From positions 646,315 to 710,314 of the forward strand of contig CP097971.1 of NCBI GenBank assembly GCA_023703615.1: a stretch of 64,000 bases of DNA, given 5' to 3'. Source of the DNA: SAR86 cluster bacterium (GTDB lineage Bacteria > Pseudomonadota > Gammaproteobacteria > Magnimaribacterales > D2472). Of the stretch, positions 63,752 through 64,000 are shown piece by piece. How positions within the stretch are numbered: position 1 is the first letter of the stretch; every line of letters starts with the position of its first letter. Position numbers and translations under genes: made by a program. A model generated the notes under the pieces. It had not been told where the DNA came from. It made no database searches and saw nothing but the letters and a program-made list of their open reading frames with translations.

Positions 63752-64000
63752 TTAGTTTACGCATTGTGGAGAATCTTGAACATCTTGGTTTAATTTGTAT
63801 TCTTCTATATCAAATATGTGCAGAGATAAGGCATGAATTTGATTCATGATATTCTTTAAAGTGTCATAAACAGCCTTATGTCTTTTTACTAACGCAAGAT
63901 TTGTAAAATCATTACTGACAAGAATTACTTTGAAATGAGTCTCTGAATCTTTTGGAACATTATGCATATAGCTCTCATTTGTAATCTCCAATAGATGAAT
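63752..64000 (-). CDS. bolA: BolA-family protein (partial)
   Basis: Partner of monothiol glutaredoxins in Fe-S and stress responses. The visible 82 codons read in from the right window edge: HLLEITNESYMHNVPKDSE, THFKVILVSNDFTNLALVKR (HFKVILVSNDFTNLALVKR) and HKAVYDTLKNIMNQIHALSL. The true N-terminus lies beyond 64000, so the in-frame TTG at 63991 should not be taken as a start. Note that a Grx4-type domain is fused to PdxJ in this same window. Confidence 0.9.
   Translation of the reverse strand: MHLLEITNESYMHNVPKDSETHFKVILVSNDFTNLALVKRHKAVYDTLKNIMNQIHALSLHIFDIEEYKLNQDVQDSPQCVN

Noticed and set aside
1-64000. CRISPR arrays, insertion sequences, prophage, integrases, rRNA genes and replication origin.
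   Set aside because: I saw no regularly spaced repeats, no transposase or integrase motifs, no rRNA-like stretches and no DnaA-box cluster; the tRNA flanks show no attachment-site duplication.

Overview
The window is an AT-rich, gene-dense stretch of a free-living gammaproteobacterial chromosome. Genes overlap by 1-20 bases or sit a few bases apart, and there are no insertion sequences, phage genes or CRISPR arrays. The nqr - gap - mfd - csiV order, the divergent mrp/metG pair, the rluC-rpmF-fabD-fabG-acpP-mltG-tmk-holB string next to rne, and a sodium-based energy kit (Na+-NQR, NhaB, AGCS symporter) point to a marine gammaproteobacterium with a streamlined genome. SAR86 or a similar clade is my best guess; I have no marker-gene comparison to prove it.

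Layout. 1-7.8 kb (minus): nqrABCD (nqrD cut by the window edge), a long-form GAPDH and a tandem acyl-CoA dehydrogenase pair. 7.8-13.7 kb: mfd, a CsiV-like envelope protein, nfuA, a 48-aa membrane peptide and trmA. 13.7-19.9 kb: an unidentified small membrane protein with strong expression signals, then a compact histidine operon led by a TrpR/YerC-family repressor (regulator-hisG-hisDB fusion-hisH-hisA-hisF-hisIE; no hisC). 19.9-29.4 kb: GH16 glucanase, AGCS symporter, glutaredoxin, an SDR, and the fab/holB operon without plsX, fabH and fabF. 29.4-39.8 kb: rne, nudC, nhaB, dusA, a frame-shifted mlaA, mrp, metG, a ferredoxin-NADP reductase and RNase T. 39.8-45.4 kb: a PdxJ-GrxD fusion, cofE, a Trm112-like gene, tRNA-Arg, and the complete pantothenate/CoA block coaBC-panB-panC-panD. 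45.4-51.3 kb: HupE-like / PpiC-like / DUF3604 cassette, tRNA-Arg, rhodanese, EamA exporter, a hidden 26-aa ORF with terminator, and a 70-aa protein under a near-perfect LexA box; then tRNA-Ser. 51.4-59.3 kb: two methyltransferases, then on the minus strand thioesterase-MoxR-VWA-permease-ABC exporter-queF. 59.4-64 kb: tatD, an AMACR-type racemase, an MMPL/RND transporter and bolA (cut by the window edge).

Most genes are housekeeping. The most interesting items are the LexA-controlled, apparently leaderless 70-aa gene with the 26-aa ORF and terminator downstream; the PdxJ-monothiol glutaredoxin fusion with a Bacteroidota-like PdxJ half; the HisD-HisB fusion behind a TrpR-family regulator; loss of metal-binding cysteines in several separate housekeeping proteins (RNase E, NudC, HolB, Mrp); a lone F420 ligase homologue; and the DUF3604/PpiC/HupE envelope cassette.
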